Positions 34,993-44,193 of a stretch of 64,000 bases of DNA are shown piece after piece. Source of the DNA: Geothrix terrae (lineage in GTDB: Bacteria > Acidobacteriota > Holophagae > Holophagales > Holophagaceae); assembly GCF_022808775.1 (NCBI RefSeq), contig NZ_JAKZLA010000003.1:372001-436000 (forward strand), given 5' to 3'. A program made the position numbers and the translations under genes. A model generated the notes under the pieces. The model saw only the letters and a list, made by a program, of their open reading frames with translations. It ran no database searches and was not told the origin of the DNA. Numbering within the stretch: position 1 is the first letter of the stretch; each line of letters begins with the position of its first letter.

Positions 34993-37001
34993 ATCCCCTG
35001 CTCTCTGTCGTCCGTGAGCCCTGGGCCCAGTCCCTGGGCTGGAGCCTTCTCCATTTCCTTTGGCAGGGCGCCGCCCTGGGCCTGCTGGCCTGGCTGGGAC
35101 TGGCCCTGCTGCGGGGCGCCAGCGCCCGGACCCGCTACGGCGTGGCCTGCGCCGCCCTCCTCCTGATGGCCGCGGCGCCGGTGGCCACCTTCCTGTTCCT
35201 CCAGCGCCAGGCGGCCCTGGCGGAGCCCCTGCGCCTGGGGGTGGAAGCCTCCGGGATCCTGATTCCTGAGGCGCCGCTGCCCCTTCGGATGAAGATGGCC
35301 CTGGATCCCGCCCTGCCCTGGCTGCTGGGGACCTGGGCCCTGGGCGTGGTCCTGCTCTCCGCCCGCTTCCTCGGCGGCTGGGCCCGCGTGCAGCGCCTGC
35401 GCCGGCACGGGACCGCCCCGGCCCCCGCGGAATGGCATCTGGTGCTGTCGCGGCTCTGCCGGGAGCTGAAGCTCTCCCGCACCGTGCGCCTGCTCCGGTC
35501 CGCGGCGGTGGAGGTGCCCACGGCCCTGGGCTGGCTGCGCCCCGTCATCCTGCTGCCCGCCTGCGCCCTGGCGGGCCTGGCGCCCCAGCAGCTGGAGGCC
35601 ATCCTCACCCACGAGCTGGCCCACATCCGCCGGGGCGACTTCCTGGTGAACCTGCTCCAGTCCCTGGTGGAGGTCGCCCTCTTCTACCACCCCGCCGTGT
35701 GGTGGCTGTCGGCCCGCATCCGGCATGAGCGCGAGCTCTGCTGCGATGACGTGGCCGCCTCCCTCTGCGGCGATCCCCTGCTCCTGGCCCGCGCCCTCAC
35801 GGATCTGGAGGCCCTGCGCGAGGCCGCGTCCCCCGCCCCCCACCTGGCCCTGGCCGCCAACGGAGGTTCCCTCATGCACCGCGTCCGCCACCTGCTCCAG
35901 CCCGCCCTGCCCGCCTCCAACGCCGCCCGCGCCGCGGCCCTGGCCCTGCTGGCCGCCTCCCTGCTGGGGGCCGGCGTGGTCCTCCAGGACAAGGGGAAGG
36001 AACCCGCAGCCGAGCCCGAACCGGTCACCCGCATGAAGGTCATCGACGGCGACCGCAAGCTGGACCTGCAGGTGAAGGGCGACGTCCAGCTCGACGCCGC
36101 CGCCAAGGAGCCCGTGGCCGTCCCCGGGGACGGCAGCTTCCGCGTGGAGGAGAAGCGGGGCGGGAAGACCCGCGCCTACACCGCCTCCAAGAGCCGGCGC
36201 ACCTACACCGTGGACGGGAAGGAGCAGCCCCTGGACGCCGAAGGCGAGGCCTGGCTGCGGGAGGCCGTGAAGGAGGCGACCAAAGCCCAGAAGGCCCGGG
36301 ACAAGGCCCATCACATCGAGGTCCGCACGCGGCGCATGGACGCGCAGACCCGCGAACTGGACACCCACCTGAAGGAGCTGGACGCGCATCTGAAGGATCT
36401 CGACCGCCTCCCGGAGCTGAGCCCCGAAGAGCGCGCCAAGGTCCGCGCGGACATTGACAAGGCGCGGGCGGAGATCGAGAAGGCCCGTGCCGAGCGCCGC
36501 AAGGTGCGGATGGAGGTGATCCGGAAGAAGGGCGAGGCAGGGAAGAACGTGGAGATCCTCACCGAGGACGTGGGTCCCGACACGGTCGTGATCCGCAAGA
36601 GGGTGGATGGCAAGGACGTCATCGAGAAGCGCGTGAAGGTTCGTGGTGTGAAGAAGGGCGAGGGCGGCACCTGGACCTTCGTCGGCCCCGAGGACCAGGA
36701 CATGGTCGTGGAGGTCCCCGGGGACATCACCATCCCCCCCATCCACATTCCCGAGATCCACATCGACCACCCGGGCGTCGAAGCCGATCCCCAGGTGGAG
36801 ATCCGCGCCCTCCAGTCCGCCATGAAGTCCATGCAGAAGCGCCTGGATCAGCTCCAGAATCAGATGGCCACCACCCCGAACCCGCCCAAGGCCCCCCGGG
36901 CCCCGAAGCCCCCCGAACCTGCACCCCTTCCCCCGCCGCCGCCTCCAGTGCCGGACGCACCTCCGGCGCCGCCCGCGCCTCCCACGGAACCCGGAAACTG
37001 A
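34989..37001 (+). CDS. BlaR1/MecR1-like M56 membrane metallopeptidase with coiled-coil tail
   Basis: 670 aa. N-terminal membrane helices (about 16-40, 50-70, 107-128), zinc motif HELAH at 208-212 with downstream RHERELCCDD supplying the third ligand, and a fourth membrane helix around 313-330. The outer part is not a penicillin-binding sensor: it is a beta-rich segment, then a highly charged coiled coil (about 430-520), then a Pro-rich end (PPPPPPVPDAPPAPPAP). It likely senses something other than beta-lactams and cleaves the adjacent repressor. No beta-lactamase or PBP gene is adjacent. Confidence 0.88.
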   Translation: MNPLLSVVREPWAQSLGWSLLHFLWQGAALGLLAWLGLALLRGASARTRYGVACAALLLMAAAPVATFLFLQRQAALAEPLRLGVEASGILIPEAPLPLRMKMALDPALPWLLGTWALGVVLLSARFLGGWARVQRLRRHGTAPAPAEWHLVLSRLCRELKLSRTVRLLRSAAVEVPTALGWLRPVILLPACALAGLAPQQLEAILTHELAHIRRGDFLVNLLQSLVEVALFYHPAVWWLSARIRHERELCCDDVAASLCGDPLLLARALTDLEALREAASPAPHLALAANGGSLMHRVRHLLQPALPASNAARAAALALLAASLLGAGVVLQDKGKEPAAEPEPVTRMKVIDGDRKLDLQVKGDVQLDAAAKEPVAVPGDGSFRVEEKRGGKTRAYTASKSRRTYTVDGKEQPLDAEGEAWLREAVKEATKAQKARDKAHHIEVRTRRMDAQTRELDTHLKELDAHLKDLDRLPELSPEERAKVRADIDKARAEIEKARAERRKVRMEVIRKKGEAGKNVEILTEDVGPDTVVIRKRVDGKDVIEKRVKVRGVKKGEGGTWTFVGPEDQDMVVEVPGDITIPPIHIPEIHIDHPGVEADPQVEIRALQSAMKSMQKRLDQLQNQMATTPNPPKAPRAPKPPEPAPLPPPPPPVPDAPPAPPAPPTEPGN

Positions 37002-37025
37002 CCTTGCCCTGCTCTATTCGTGAAC

Positions 37026-37044
37026 GGGCCCGCGACGCGGGCCC
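37026..37044. terminator. Terminator between M56 gene and convergent helicase
   Basis: GGGCCCGC/GCGGGCCC 8-bp stem with a 3-nt loop, followed on the plus strand by TTCTTC. Confidence 0.7.
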
Positions 37045-37048
37045 TTCT

Positions 37049-39097
37049 TCATAGCTGCCGCAGAAACGTCTCCACCCGCTCCCAGTCCCGGGTCACCGGG
37101 AAGGGCGGCAGGGCGGCTCGGACCTGGGCGGCGTAGCGCTTCCCGAGGCGGTCCTCGCTGGGCAGCATGAGGCGCGGATCCAGCACGGCCACCACGCCGC
37201 GGTCGCCGCGGGTGCGGATGAGGCGGCCGATGCCCTGCTTGAGCTTGAGCGTCATCTGGGGGACCTGGATGCCGATGAAGCCCAGGCCGTCGCGCTGCGC
37301 GTCCGCTTCGCGGATGCGGGCCTGGAGCACGGGATCGTCCGGGGGCGCGAAGGGCAGCGCCGAGACCACCACCAGGCTCAGGGCATCGCCCGGCAGGTCC
37401 ACGCCCTGCCAGAAGCTGGCGAGGCCCAGCAGCACGGCCGACGGCGTGGCGCGGAATCGATCCAGGAGCTGGGTGCGGGAGAGGCCGTCGCCCTGCACGA
37501 AGAAGGTGAGCTCCGGCAGCGCGTCCTCCAGCCGCGGGCGGAAGGCCGCCAGCATCTTGCGGCTGGTGAAGAGCAGCAGGGCCCGGCCCCGGCTGGCCCG
37601 CAGCATGCGCTCCATAGCCGAGAGCGAGGCCTCGATCCAGGCGGGATCGCCCACGCCGCCTCCGGAAGCCCGGCGCTCCGGCAGGTCCGGCGGAACGAAG
37701 AGCAGGCCCTGGGCCTCGAAGTCGAAGGGGCTCTCCACGTGCTCGGCGACCTCCACCTCGGGCCGGGTGAGGCCCAGGCGCAGGCCCAGGCCGTTGAAGC
37801 CCCTGCCGTCGCGCAGGGTGGCGCTGGTGAGCACCACGCTCTCGAAGCCGCGCCGCACGTGCTGATGGAAGAAGGGTCGCACGTCCACCGGGTTCGACTT
37901 GAAGTGGACCAGGTGCGAGCCCTCCCGGTTCACGGTGGACACCCAACCCTCGGGCTGGGCGAAGATCTGCTCCATGCGCGAGAACGCCGTGCCCACGCGC
38001 TCCGCCAGGCGCATCCACAGCGGGTTCTCCGGGTCGGCCCCCGCCAGTCGCCGCGCCTCCATCCACAGCGGATGGCCCGCCTCCACCCAGGCGCCCACGG
38101 CATCGGCCAGGGCCTTCATCTCCGGTCCCGGCGACAGGAGGGGCAGTACGCCGCCCTCCAGGGGCACCCAGGTGAGGATGTCCGCCCAGGCGCGCTCCCA
38201 GGGCTCCAGCAGGGCCAGCAGGCCCGCGCCCGACCCCTTGGCGGCGTCGCGCAGGTCCGTGAAGAGCAGCTGCATGGCGCGGCTGGACCAGGCTTCGGCG
38301 CAGCTCTCCGTGAGCTGCTCCTCCAGGTCGTGGGCCTCGTCCAGGATGAGCACCGGCGCGTCCGGCAGCACCTGGCCGAAGGCGGATTCCCGCAGCACCC
38401 GGTCCGCCAGCAGCAGCGCATGGTTGACGATGATGAGGTCCGCCTCGGCCACCTCGGCCCGCAGCTTGGTGAGGAAGCAGTCCTCGAAGCGGGGGCACTG
38501 GCGGCCCGTGCAGCGCTCGGCCCGGGCATTGAGCTTGTCCCAGAGGGGCGACTCGCCCTCGCCGAAGCGGCCCAGGCCCTCGCGATCGCCGTCCTGGGTC
38601 TCCCGGGTCCAGCGCTGGAGGGCCAGCCAGAGCTGCTGGTCGGCGCGGGTGAACTCCAGGTGCGGGTCCGTGGAGACCGCCTCCCAGGCCGTGCGGCAGA
38701 GGTAGTTGGCGCGGCCCTTGGCCAGCACGGCCTTGATGGGCCGGCCCAGGATGCCGGCGGCCCGGGGCACATCCTCCTCCAGCAGCTGGCGCTGGAGCTG
38801 CTTGGTGCGCGTGGCCACCAGGACGGGCCGACGTCCCGCGGCGAGCGCCGGCACCAGGTAGCCCAGGCTCTTGCCCGTGCCCGTGCCGGCCTCCACCGCC
38901 TGGATGACGGCTTCGGGGCGGGTGTCGGGCTCGCCACCCTGGTCCCGCCAGCGCTGGAAGCGCGCGGTGCCCTCCACGACGGTGTTGTGGACCAGCTCCG
39001 CCATGCGCCGCTGGCCGGGCCGGTCCTCGGCCCCGGGAAAGCAGGCGAAGATCCGTCCCTCCGGCGGGGCGAAGTAGCGGTCCATGGGATGCGCCAT
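37049..39097 (-). CDS. DinG/XPD-like ATP-dependent DNA helicase
   Basis: 682 aa superfamily 2 helicase. Walker A EAGTGTGKS, DEAH box LILDEAHDLEEQ, Fe-S cysteines in LCRTAW and RCTGRQCPRFEDC, C-terminal motifs with LLFTSRKML and QGIGRLIRTRGDRG. Fe-S helicases of this group unwind 5'-3' and act on R-loops and damaged DNA. I chose ATG 39097 (MAHPMDRYF); the ATG at 39085 is an alternative. No UvrD-like or exonuclease fusion. Confidence 0.9.
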   Translation of the reverse strand: MAHPMDRYFAPPEGRIFACFPGAEDRPGQRRMAELVHNTVVEGTARFQRWRDQGGEPDTRPEAVIQAVEAGTGTGKSLGYLVPALAAGRRPVLVATRTKQLQRQLLEEDVPRAAGILGRPIKAVLAKGRANYLCRTAWEAVSTDPHLEFTRADQQLWLALQRWTRETQDGDREGLGRFGEGESPLWDKLNARAERCTGRQCPRFEDCFLTKLRAEVAEADLIIVNHALLLADRVLRESAFGQVLPDAPVLILDEAHDLEEQLTESCAEAWSSRAMQLLFTDLRDAAKGSGAGLLALLEPWERAWADILTWVPLEGGVLPLLSPGPEMKALADAVGAWVEAGHPLWMEARRLAGADPENPLWMRLAERVGTAFSRMEQIFAQPEGWVSTVNREGSHLVHFKSNPVDVRPFFHQHVRRGFESVVLTSATLRDGRGFNGLGLRLGLTRPEVEVAEHVESPFDFEAQGLLFVPPDLPERRASGGGVGDPAWIEASLSAMERMLRASRGRALLLFTSRKMLAAFRPRLEDALPELTFFVQGDGLSRTQLLDRFRATPSAVLLGLASFWQGVDLPGDALSLVVVSALPFAPPDDPVLQARIREADAQRDGLGFIGIQVPQMTLKLKQGIGRLIRTRGDRGVVAVLDPRLMLPSEDRLGKRYAAQVRAALPPFPVTRDWERVETFLRQL

Positions 39098-39183
39098 TCG
39101 ACCAGTGTCCCTCAAAGGCGGAAAAAGGGCGAATAACCTCGCCCGTGTGGGTCGCAAGGAATGACGGCGCCCGAGCCCAGGAT

Positions 39184-39230
39184 TCAAGGGGGACGCAGAG
39201 GCGGCGAGGCCGCCGGGTGGTCCCCCTTGA
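39184..39230 (-). terminator. Two-part hairpin after rlmH
   Basis: Outer arms TCAAGGGGGA (39184-39193) and TCCCCCTTGA (39221-39230) enclose an inner GGCGGC/GCCGCC stem (39200-39214). It begins right at the rlmH stop and separates rlmH from the helicase gene. Confidence 0.55.
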
Positions 39231-39689
39231 TTATTTGTGATACGCCTTCCCCCGCAGGATGGTGAAGGCCCGGTAGAGCTGCTCCAGGAGCATCACCCGG
39301 CTCAGCTCGTGGGGGAAGGTCAGGGGCGAGAGGCTGAGCTGCTCCTTCACCTCCGCCTTGAGCCCGGGGTCGAAGCCGTGGCTGCTGCCGAGGACGAAGG
39401 CCAGGCTCTCCCCCCGGTCCATGCGCTCGCCCAGCCACCTGGCCAGGGCCTCGCTGTCCCGGAGTTTTCCTTCCGGCGTGAGGAGGACCGGGCAGGCCAC
39501 CGCCTTCAGCTTCGGCCGCAGGCGCTCGGCCTCCTCCCGGAGCTGCCGGGCGGGATCGCCCTTCCCCTCCGCCAATTCCGCCACCTCGATCCGGGCGTAG
39601 GGGCGCAGCATGTCCAGGTAGTGCCGCTCCAGCCCCCGGCAGGGTTCCAGGCGCAGGCGGCCGAAAGCGATGAGACCGATGGGATACAC
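39231..39689 (-). CDS. rlmH: 23S rRNA pseudouridine-1915 N3-methyltransferase RlmH
   Basis: 152 aa, standard size for this SPOUT methyltransferase. It methylates the helix 69 pseudouridine of 23S rRNA using SAM. The C-terminal knot is well preserved (SPLTFPHELSRVMLLEQLYRAFTI, then RGKAYHK). The usual Gly-rich loop (FxIGGxxG) reads FVLGSSHGFD here, a conservative change. It is divergent from the lipoprotein gene, with about 90 nt between. Confidence 0.93.
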   Translation of the reverse strand: MYPIGLIAFGRLRLEPCRGLERHYLDMLRPYARIEVAELAEGKGDPARQLREEAERLRPKLKAVACPVLLTPEGKLRDSEALARWLGERMDRGESLAFVLGSSHGFDPGLKAEVKEQLSLSPLTFPHELSRVMLLEQLYRAFTILRGKAYHK

Positions 39690-39779
39690 GATCCCATTGT
39701 GATGAATTTCCCTTGGCAGCGCAGTGGGAAGACTGCATCCTCACAATCATCCAGACCACCCCGTTCCGGAGGCCTATCG

Positions 39780-40400
39780 ATGCGACGTACCCTGATGCTG
39801 CCCCTCGCCAGCCTGCTCCTCGTGCCCGCGTTCGTGGGTTGCGGCGGTGACGCGATTCCCACCACGCCCCCGCCCGCCGCCACCGAACCCGCCGACATCC
39901 TCTATCACCTGCAATACCTGGCGGTGCGGAAGGACTACAAGCACGTGACCCTGATCGCGCCCATCACGCCCGACGTGGTGTTCCCCTCCGCGCGGCAGAT
40001 GCACATGGACGCCAAGGCCCTGGGCCTCACGCTCACCCCCGAAGAGCTGAAGGGCCTGGGTGTGGAGCACCTGGCCGACAAGCTCGATGCCCTGCCGGGG
40101 GGCCCCGACCCCGTCAACTTCCCCGACTACACCATCAAGGACGCCCGGCTGGCCTACAACGCCGGCATCTACCGCCTGACCAAGGGCCTCACCGCCAAGT
40201 CCTGGGGCAAGATGCGGCACATGGGCATCGTGGACAACACGGCCGCCCGCCAGTTCGGCTCCCAGACCGTCGTCAAGGACATGTCCCTGGGCTTCGACGG
40301 CAACAAGATCCTCTCCGTCAGCTGCCTCAAGAAGCCCGATGGCACCTACGGCGTCTCCTTCATGCGGTACCTGGTCTCCCTCCAGGGCCTGAAGCAGTAG
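39780..40400 (+). CDS. Lipoprotein of unknown function
   Basis: 206 aa. Lipobox ending at Cys21 (FVGC), followed by a short Pro/Thr linker and a globular part with IAPITPDVVFPSARQMHMDA and a C-terminal FDGNKILSVSCLKK strand. GGAGG at 39768-39772 supports ATG 39780. I do not recognise the family; the end resembles lipoproteins that carry small alpha/beta stress-type domains, but this is weak. It stands alone between rlmH and the dehydrogenase. Confidence 0.75.
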   Translation: MRRTLMLPLASLLLVPAFVGCGGDAIPTTPPPAATEPADILYHLQYLAVRKDYKHVTLIAPITPDVVFPSARQMHMDAKALGLTLTPEELKGLGVEHLADKLDALPGGPDPVNFPDYTIKDARLAYNAGIYRLTKGLTAKSWGKMRHMGIVDNTAARQFGSQTVVKDMSLGFDGNKILSVSCLKKPDGTYGVSFMRYLVSLQGLKQ

Positions 40401-40474
40401 GTTCATCCGCCAGCCCCTCTCCGCGGCCCCGGTCCCCCGGGGCCGCGCTATGCTAGGCGCCGGTGGGGGTTCCC

Positions 40475-41722
40475 ATGACCGGACCCATGAACCTCTTCGA
40501 GAACGTGAACCGGCAGTTTGACGAGGCCGCGGATATCCTCCAGCTCTCCCAGGAGCTGCGGGAGCTGCTCAAGACGCCCTACCGCGAGATCACGGTGGCC
40601 ATGCCCATCCGCATGGAAGACGGGACACTGCGCGTGTTCAAGGGCTACCGCGTGCAGCACAACGGCGTGCGCGGGCCCCAGAAGGGCGGCATCCGCTTCC
40701 ATCCGGACCTGGCCCTGGATGACGTGCGGGCCCTGGCCAGCCTCAACACCTGGAAGACCGCGGTGGTGAACATCCCCTTCGGCGGCGCCAAGGGGGGCAT
40801 CCAGTGCGATCCCTCGAGGCTGTCCCTGCACGAGCTGGAGATGCTCACGCGCCGCTACATCTCCAAGATCTCCATGGTGCTGGGCCCCACCCGGGATATC
40901 ATCTCCCCCGACCTGAACACCAACGCCCAGATCATGGCCTGGGTCATGGACGAATATGGCCGGAAGAACGGCCACCAGCCCGCCTGCGTCACCGGCAAGC
41001 CCCTGGAGCTGGGCGGCAGCCAGGGCCGGGAGGCTGCCACCGGCAAAGGCGTGGCCATCTGCGCGCGGGAGGCCTGGACGCGCGTGCTGGGCCGCGAGCT
41101 GAAAGGCGCGAGGGTGGTCCTCCAGGGATTTGGCAACGTGGGCGGCCACAGCGCCCGGTTCCTCGCCGACATGGGCGCCCGCGTGGTGGCCGTGGCCGAC
41201 CTCGGCGGCGCGGTCCGGCGCCAGGAGGGCCTGGATGTGCCGGCCCTCCTGGCCCACGCGCGCCAGAACCGGGGCACCGTGGCCGGCTTCCCGGGCGGCG
41301 AGCCCTTCGACCCCGTCGAGATCTGGGCCCAGGAGGGCGACATCCTCATTCCCGCGGCCCTCGGCGGCGTGCTGACCGAAGCCACCGCTCCGACCGTGAA
41401 GGCCAGCCTCATCGTCGAGGGAGCCAATGCCCCCACCACCCCCGAGGCCGACCGGATCTTCCGGGAGCGGGGCATCCTGCTGATGCCCGACATCCTGGCC
41501 AACGCCGGGGGCGTCACCGTGTCCTACTTCGAGTGGGTGCAGAACCTCCAGCACCTCTTCTGGGAGGAGGCCGAGATCTTCGAGAAGGAGGAGAAGGTCC
41601 TCCTCCAGGCCTTCCGCGACGTCGAGGAGCAGGTGCGCCGGCACCATTGCACCTGGCGCACCGGGGCTCTGGTCCTGGCCCTGGACCGCGTGCGGAAGGC
41701 CAACGAACTGCGGGGCTGGTAG
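40475..41722 (+). CDS. Glutamate dehydrogenase, NAD-type (GudB/RocG-like)
   Basis: 415 aa, typical of hexameric catabolic GDH. Converts glutamate to 2-oxoglutarate and ammonia. Substrate-site lysines lie in KGYRVQHNGVRGPQKGGIR and TAVVNIPFGGAKGG; the Rossmann motif is VVLQGFGNVGGHSARFLAD, where Asp207-region VVAVADLGG suggests NAD preference. A GTG at 40463 in the same frame with GGGGG context is an alternative start. The second GDH at 57597 is longer and of the other type, so the cell has two. Confidence 0.88.
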   Translation: MTGPMNLFENVNRQFDEAADILQLSQELRELLKTPYREITVAMPIRMEDGTLRVFKGYRVQHNGVRGPQKGGIRFHPDLALDDVRALASLNTWKTAVVNIPFGGAKGGIQCDPSRLSLHELEMLTRRYISKISMVLGPTRDIISPDLNTNAQIMAWVMDEYGRKNGHQPACVTGKPLELGGSQGREAATGKGVAICAREAWTRVLGRELKGARVVLQGFGNVGGHSARFLADMGARVVAVADLGGAVRRQEGLDVPALLAHARQNRGTVAGFPGGEPFDPVEIWAQEGDILIPAALGGVLTEATAPTVKASLIVEGANAPTTPEADRIFRERGILLMPDILANAGGVTVSYFEWVQNLQHLFWEEAEIFEKEEKVLLQAFRDVEEQVRRHHCTWRTGALVLALDRVRKANELRGW

Positions 41723-41840
41723 GGGCTTCCCGTCACAAGGGATCCGCATCCGGCGTTTGCGGGTGGCTTTTCCTGCGGCCGCCTGGGAAAATCCTCAGTT
41801 GGGCCGGGGGGCGTCCCGAAAATCCGGCCAGGGAGGACCC

Positions 41841-42896
41841 ATGTCCAAGAAGAACATCGTGCACGTGGTCGGCACGGGCACCATCGGCGAGCCGCTGATC
41901 GGCCTGTTGACCGAGTACAAGAAGGAACTGGGCATCGATGACGTGACGTTCCACAAGAACAGCGTCAGCGACCGCCCCAAGGTGAAGGCCCTGCTGCGCC
42001 GCGGCGCGAAGCTGGTGGTGGACCCCGACAAGGCGGAAGGCTTCAAGGCCTGGGGCATCGAGCCCGCCATGTTCCATGACCAGGCCCTGAACGAGGCCAC
42101 GGTCGTCATCGACTGCAGCCCCAAGGGCCTGGACATGAAGGAGAAGTTCTACACCCACTACGAGCACAACACCCGGGGCTTCATCGCCCAGGGCAGCGAG
42201 TTCGGCTTCGGCACCATGTACGCCCGCGGCATCAACGACGACGTGCTCAAGAAGAGCGGCCAGTACGTGCAGGTCGTGAGCTGCAACACCCACAACCTCT
42301 CCTGCATCATCGACACGCTGGCCCTGGCCGAGGGCGACGACAACCTGCTGGAAGGCAGCTTCGTCTGCATGCGCCGCGCCAACGACATCAGCCAGGTGAA
42401 GGACTTCTGCCCCGCCCCCCAGGTCGGCACCCACAAGGACGGCAAGTTCGGCACCCACCACGCCCGCGACGCCTACCACCTGTTCCAGACCCGCGGCCTG
42501 GAGCTGAACCTCTTCAGCAGCGCCATCAAGCTCTCCACCCAGTACATGCACAGCCTCTGGTTCGACCTGCGCCTGAAGCGCCCCACCACGCTGGAGAGCC
42601 TCAAGGCCCGCATCAAGGCCAACGACCGCATCGCCATCACCGAGAAGAAGGATGCCAACACCGTGTTCTCCTTCGGCCGCGACCAGGGCCACTACGGCCG
42701 CATCCTCAACCAGACCGTGATCCCCCTCAGCACCCTCACCATGCCCAGCGAGAACCGCGTGGTGGGCTTCTGCTTCACGCCCCAGGACGGCAACAGCCTG
42801 CTCTCCAGCGTGGCCGCCGCCCTGCACTTCATCCACCCGGACGACTTCGAGGAGCGCATCCAGGTGCTGAAGCCGTACTTCTTCGATGAGGTCTGA
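41841..42896 (+). CDS. Type II (archaeal-type) glyceraldehyde-3-phosphate dehydrogenase
   Basis: 351 aa. N-terminal Rossmann motif HVVGTGTIGEPLI, and the catalytic Cys148 in VSCNTHNLSC, the archaeal-type version of the SCNTT motif. The class is rare in bacteria and is distinct from classical Gap. It probably oxidises glyceraldehyde-3-phosphate in glycolysis or reduces 1,3-bisphosphoglycerate in gluconeogenesis. GGGAGGA precedes ATG 41841. Followed by strong hairpins, so likely monocistronic. Confidence 0.82.
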   Translation: MSKKNIVHVVGTGTIGEPLIGLLTEYKKELGIDDVTFHKNSVSDRPKVKALLRRGAKLVVDPDKAEGFKAWGIEPAMFHDQALNEATVVIDCSPKGLDMKEKFYTHYEHNTRGFIAQGSEFGFGTMYARGINDDVLKKSGQYVQVVSCNTHNLSCIIDTLALAEGDDNLLEGSFVCMRRANDISQVKDFCPAPQVGTHKDGKFGTHHARDAYHLFQTRGLELNLFSSAIKLSTQYMHSLWFDLRLKRPTTLESLKARIKANDRIAITEKKDANTVFSFGRDQGHYGRILNQTVIPLSTLTMPSENRVVGFCFTPQDGNSLLSSVAAALHFIHPDDFEERIQVLKPYFFDEV

Positions 42897-42993
42897 TTCG
42901 ATGCGGGTCGCGCAGTGAAGCCCGGGGGGCTTCACGAAGCGGGGCCCCGCACGGATCAGAATCATGTCGGCGTGGGTCGCCACGCCCGCAGGC

Positions 42994-43016
42994 TCGAATC
43001 GCTTCGCGATTCGAGT
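42994..43016 (+). terminator. Hairpin after the GAPDH gene
   Basis: CTCGAATCGC/GCGATTCGAG, 10-bp perfect stem with a 3-nt loop. No T-run follows; it may act with the next hairpin. Confidence 0.45.
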
Positions 43017-43019
43017 AAG

Positions 43020-43049
43020 GAGAAAGGGCCCCCGAGCGGGCCCTTTCTC
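43020..43049 (+). terminator. Terminator after the GAPDH gene
   Basis: 12-bp stem GAGAAAGGGCCC (43020-43031) with GGGCCCTTTCTC (43038-43049), loop of 6 nt. Confidence 0.75.
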
Positions 43050-43105
43050 GTGAAATCCTTTTCCTACCCGGGCCGCAGGTGCGACCCGGGCCTTCCGGAA
43101 CGACC

Positions 43106-43585
43106 ATGCAGATCCTCGCCACCTACACCCTGTCGCCCGATGAGGCCCTGCGGGGCACCCGCGCCTTCAAGCGCCTCTGGTACGCCCTGTCGGTCCTGTG
43201 CGGCGCCCTGCTGCTGATGGGGGGCCTCGGCCGGGCCGGGCTCACGCCGGGGCAGCCGGGCCCGGGCCTCTTCCTCGCCCTCAACGGCCTGCTCCTGATC
43301 GTCCTTCCCGAGGCGGTGCTGCGCTGGGGGCGCCGGCGCCGCGGCGGCCAGGCCTACCCGCCCATGGAGGTGCGCCTGGACGACGAAGGCCTCACCCTGC
43401 GCACGGAGGCCACCGAGGGCGGCCTGCCCTGGAGCGCCTTCACCCGGGTCGTCCGCCGGAGCGGGTTCTGGATCTTCCGGGTCGGCCCCTCCCAGGCCGT
43501 GCTCGTGCCCGAGCGCGCCCTCGAGGGCCCCGCCGCCGCCGAGCTGGCGGCCTTCCTCCAGGGCCGCGGCCTGATGGGACGATGA
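43106..43585 (+). CDS. YcxB-like membrane protein
   Basis: 159 aa. Two membrane helices (about 30-46 and 58-76) followed by a beta-rich, PH-like C-terminal part with LPWSAFTRVVRRSGFWIFRV, the arrangement of YcxB (PF14317) proteins. The function of the family is unknown. The ATG of the glycosylase gene overlaps its stop (ATGA), so the two are translated together. Confidence 0.75.
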   Translation: MQILATYTLSPDEALRGTRAFKRLWYALSVLCGALLLMGGLGRAGLTPGQPGPGLFLALNGLLLIVLPEAVLRWGRRRRGGQAYPPMEVRLDDEGLTLRTEATEGGLPWSAFTRVVRRSGFWIFRVGPSQAVLVPERALEGPAAAELAAFLQGRGLMGR

Positions 43586-44160
43586 ACCTCGCCGGTCCCG
43601 TCTGGGAGGTGGCGCCCGGCCTCCTGGGCGCGCGCCTCGCCCGCGAGGACGTCGTCCTCCGCATCACGGAGGTGGAAGCCTACGCCGGGCCCGAGGACAG
43701 CGCCAGCCACGCCCGCCATGGACGCACGGCCCGCAACGCCCCCATGTGGGGCCCGCCGGGCCGGGCCTACCTCTACTTCTGCTACGGCGTGCACTGGATG
43801 CTGAACGTGGTGACCGGACCCGAAGGCGAGGCCTGCGCGGTGCTCATCCGCGGGGTCGAGGTGGTCTCCGGGCTCGAGACCGTGCTGGCGCGGCGAAAGG
43901 CCGCCCGGCCCACACCCCAGCTCTGCGCGGGGCCCGGCAAGGTGGCCCAGGCCCTGGGCCTCGACCGGGCCTTCGACGGCCACGACCTGCTGGCGCCCGG
44001 TGGCCTGGAGCTGCGCCCGGGCCCACCCCCGGCCCGGATCCTGACCGGGCCCCGACTGGGCATCGCCTTCGCCACCCCCGAGGATCAGGCCCGTCCCTGG
44101 CGCTTCGCCGACGGGGACAGCCGGGCGGTGCTGCAGCGGACCGCCCTCCTCCCCCGCTGA
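43582..44160 (+). CDS. DNA-3-methyladenine glycosylase, AAG/MPG family
   Basis: 192 aa. Excises alkylated purines in base-excision repair. Family motifs: LLGARLAREDVVLRITEVEAY with the catalytic Glu, GPPGRAYLYFCYGVHWMLNV (Tyr intercalation region), and LCAGPGKVAQALGLDRAFDG. Full length for bacterial members. Coupled by ATGA overlap to the YcxB-like gene. Confidence 0.92.
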   Translation: MNLAGPVWEVAPGLLGARLAREDVVLRITEVEAYAGPEDSASHARHGRTARNAPMWGPPGRAYLYFCYGVHWMLNVVTGPEGEACAVLIRGVEVVSGLETVLARRKAARPTPQLCAGPGKVAQALGLDRAFDGHDLLAPGGLELRPGPPPARILTGPRLGIAFATPEDQARPWRFADGDSRAVLQRTALLPR

Positions 44161-44193
44161 GGCGCTTATCTTGGAGGCGTCCAGGAGGCCGCC

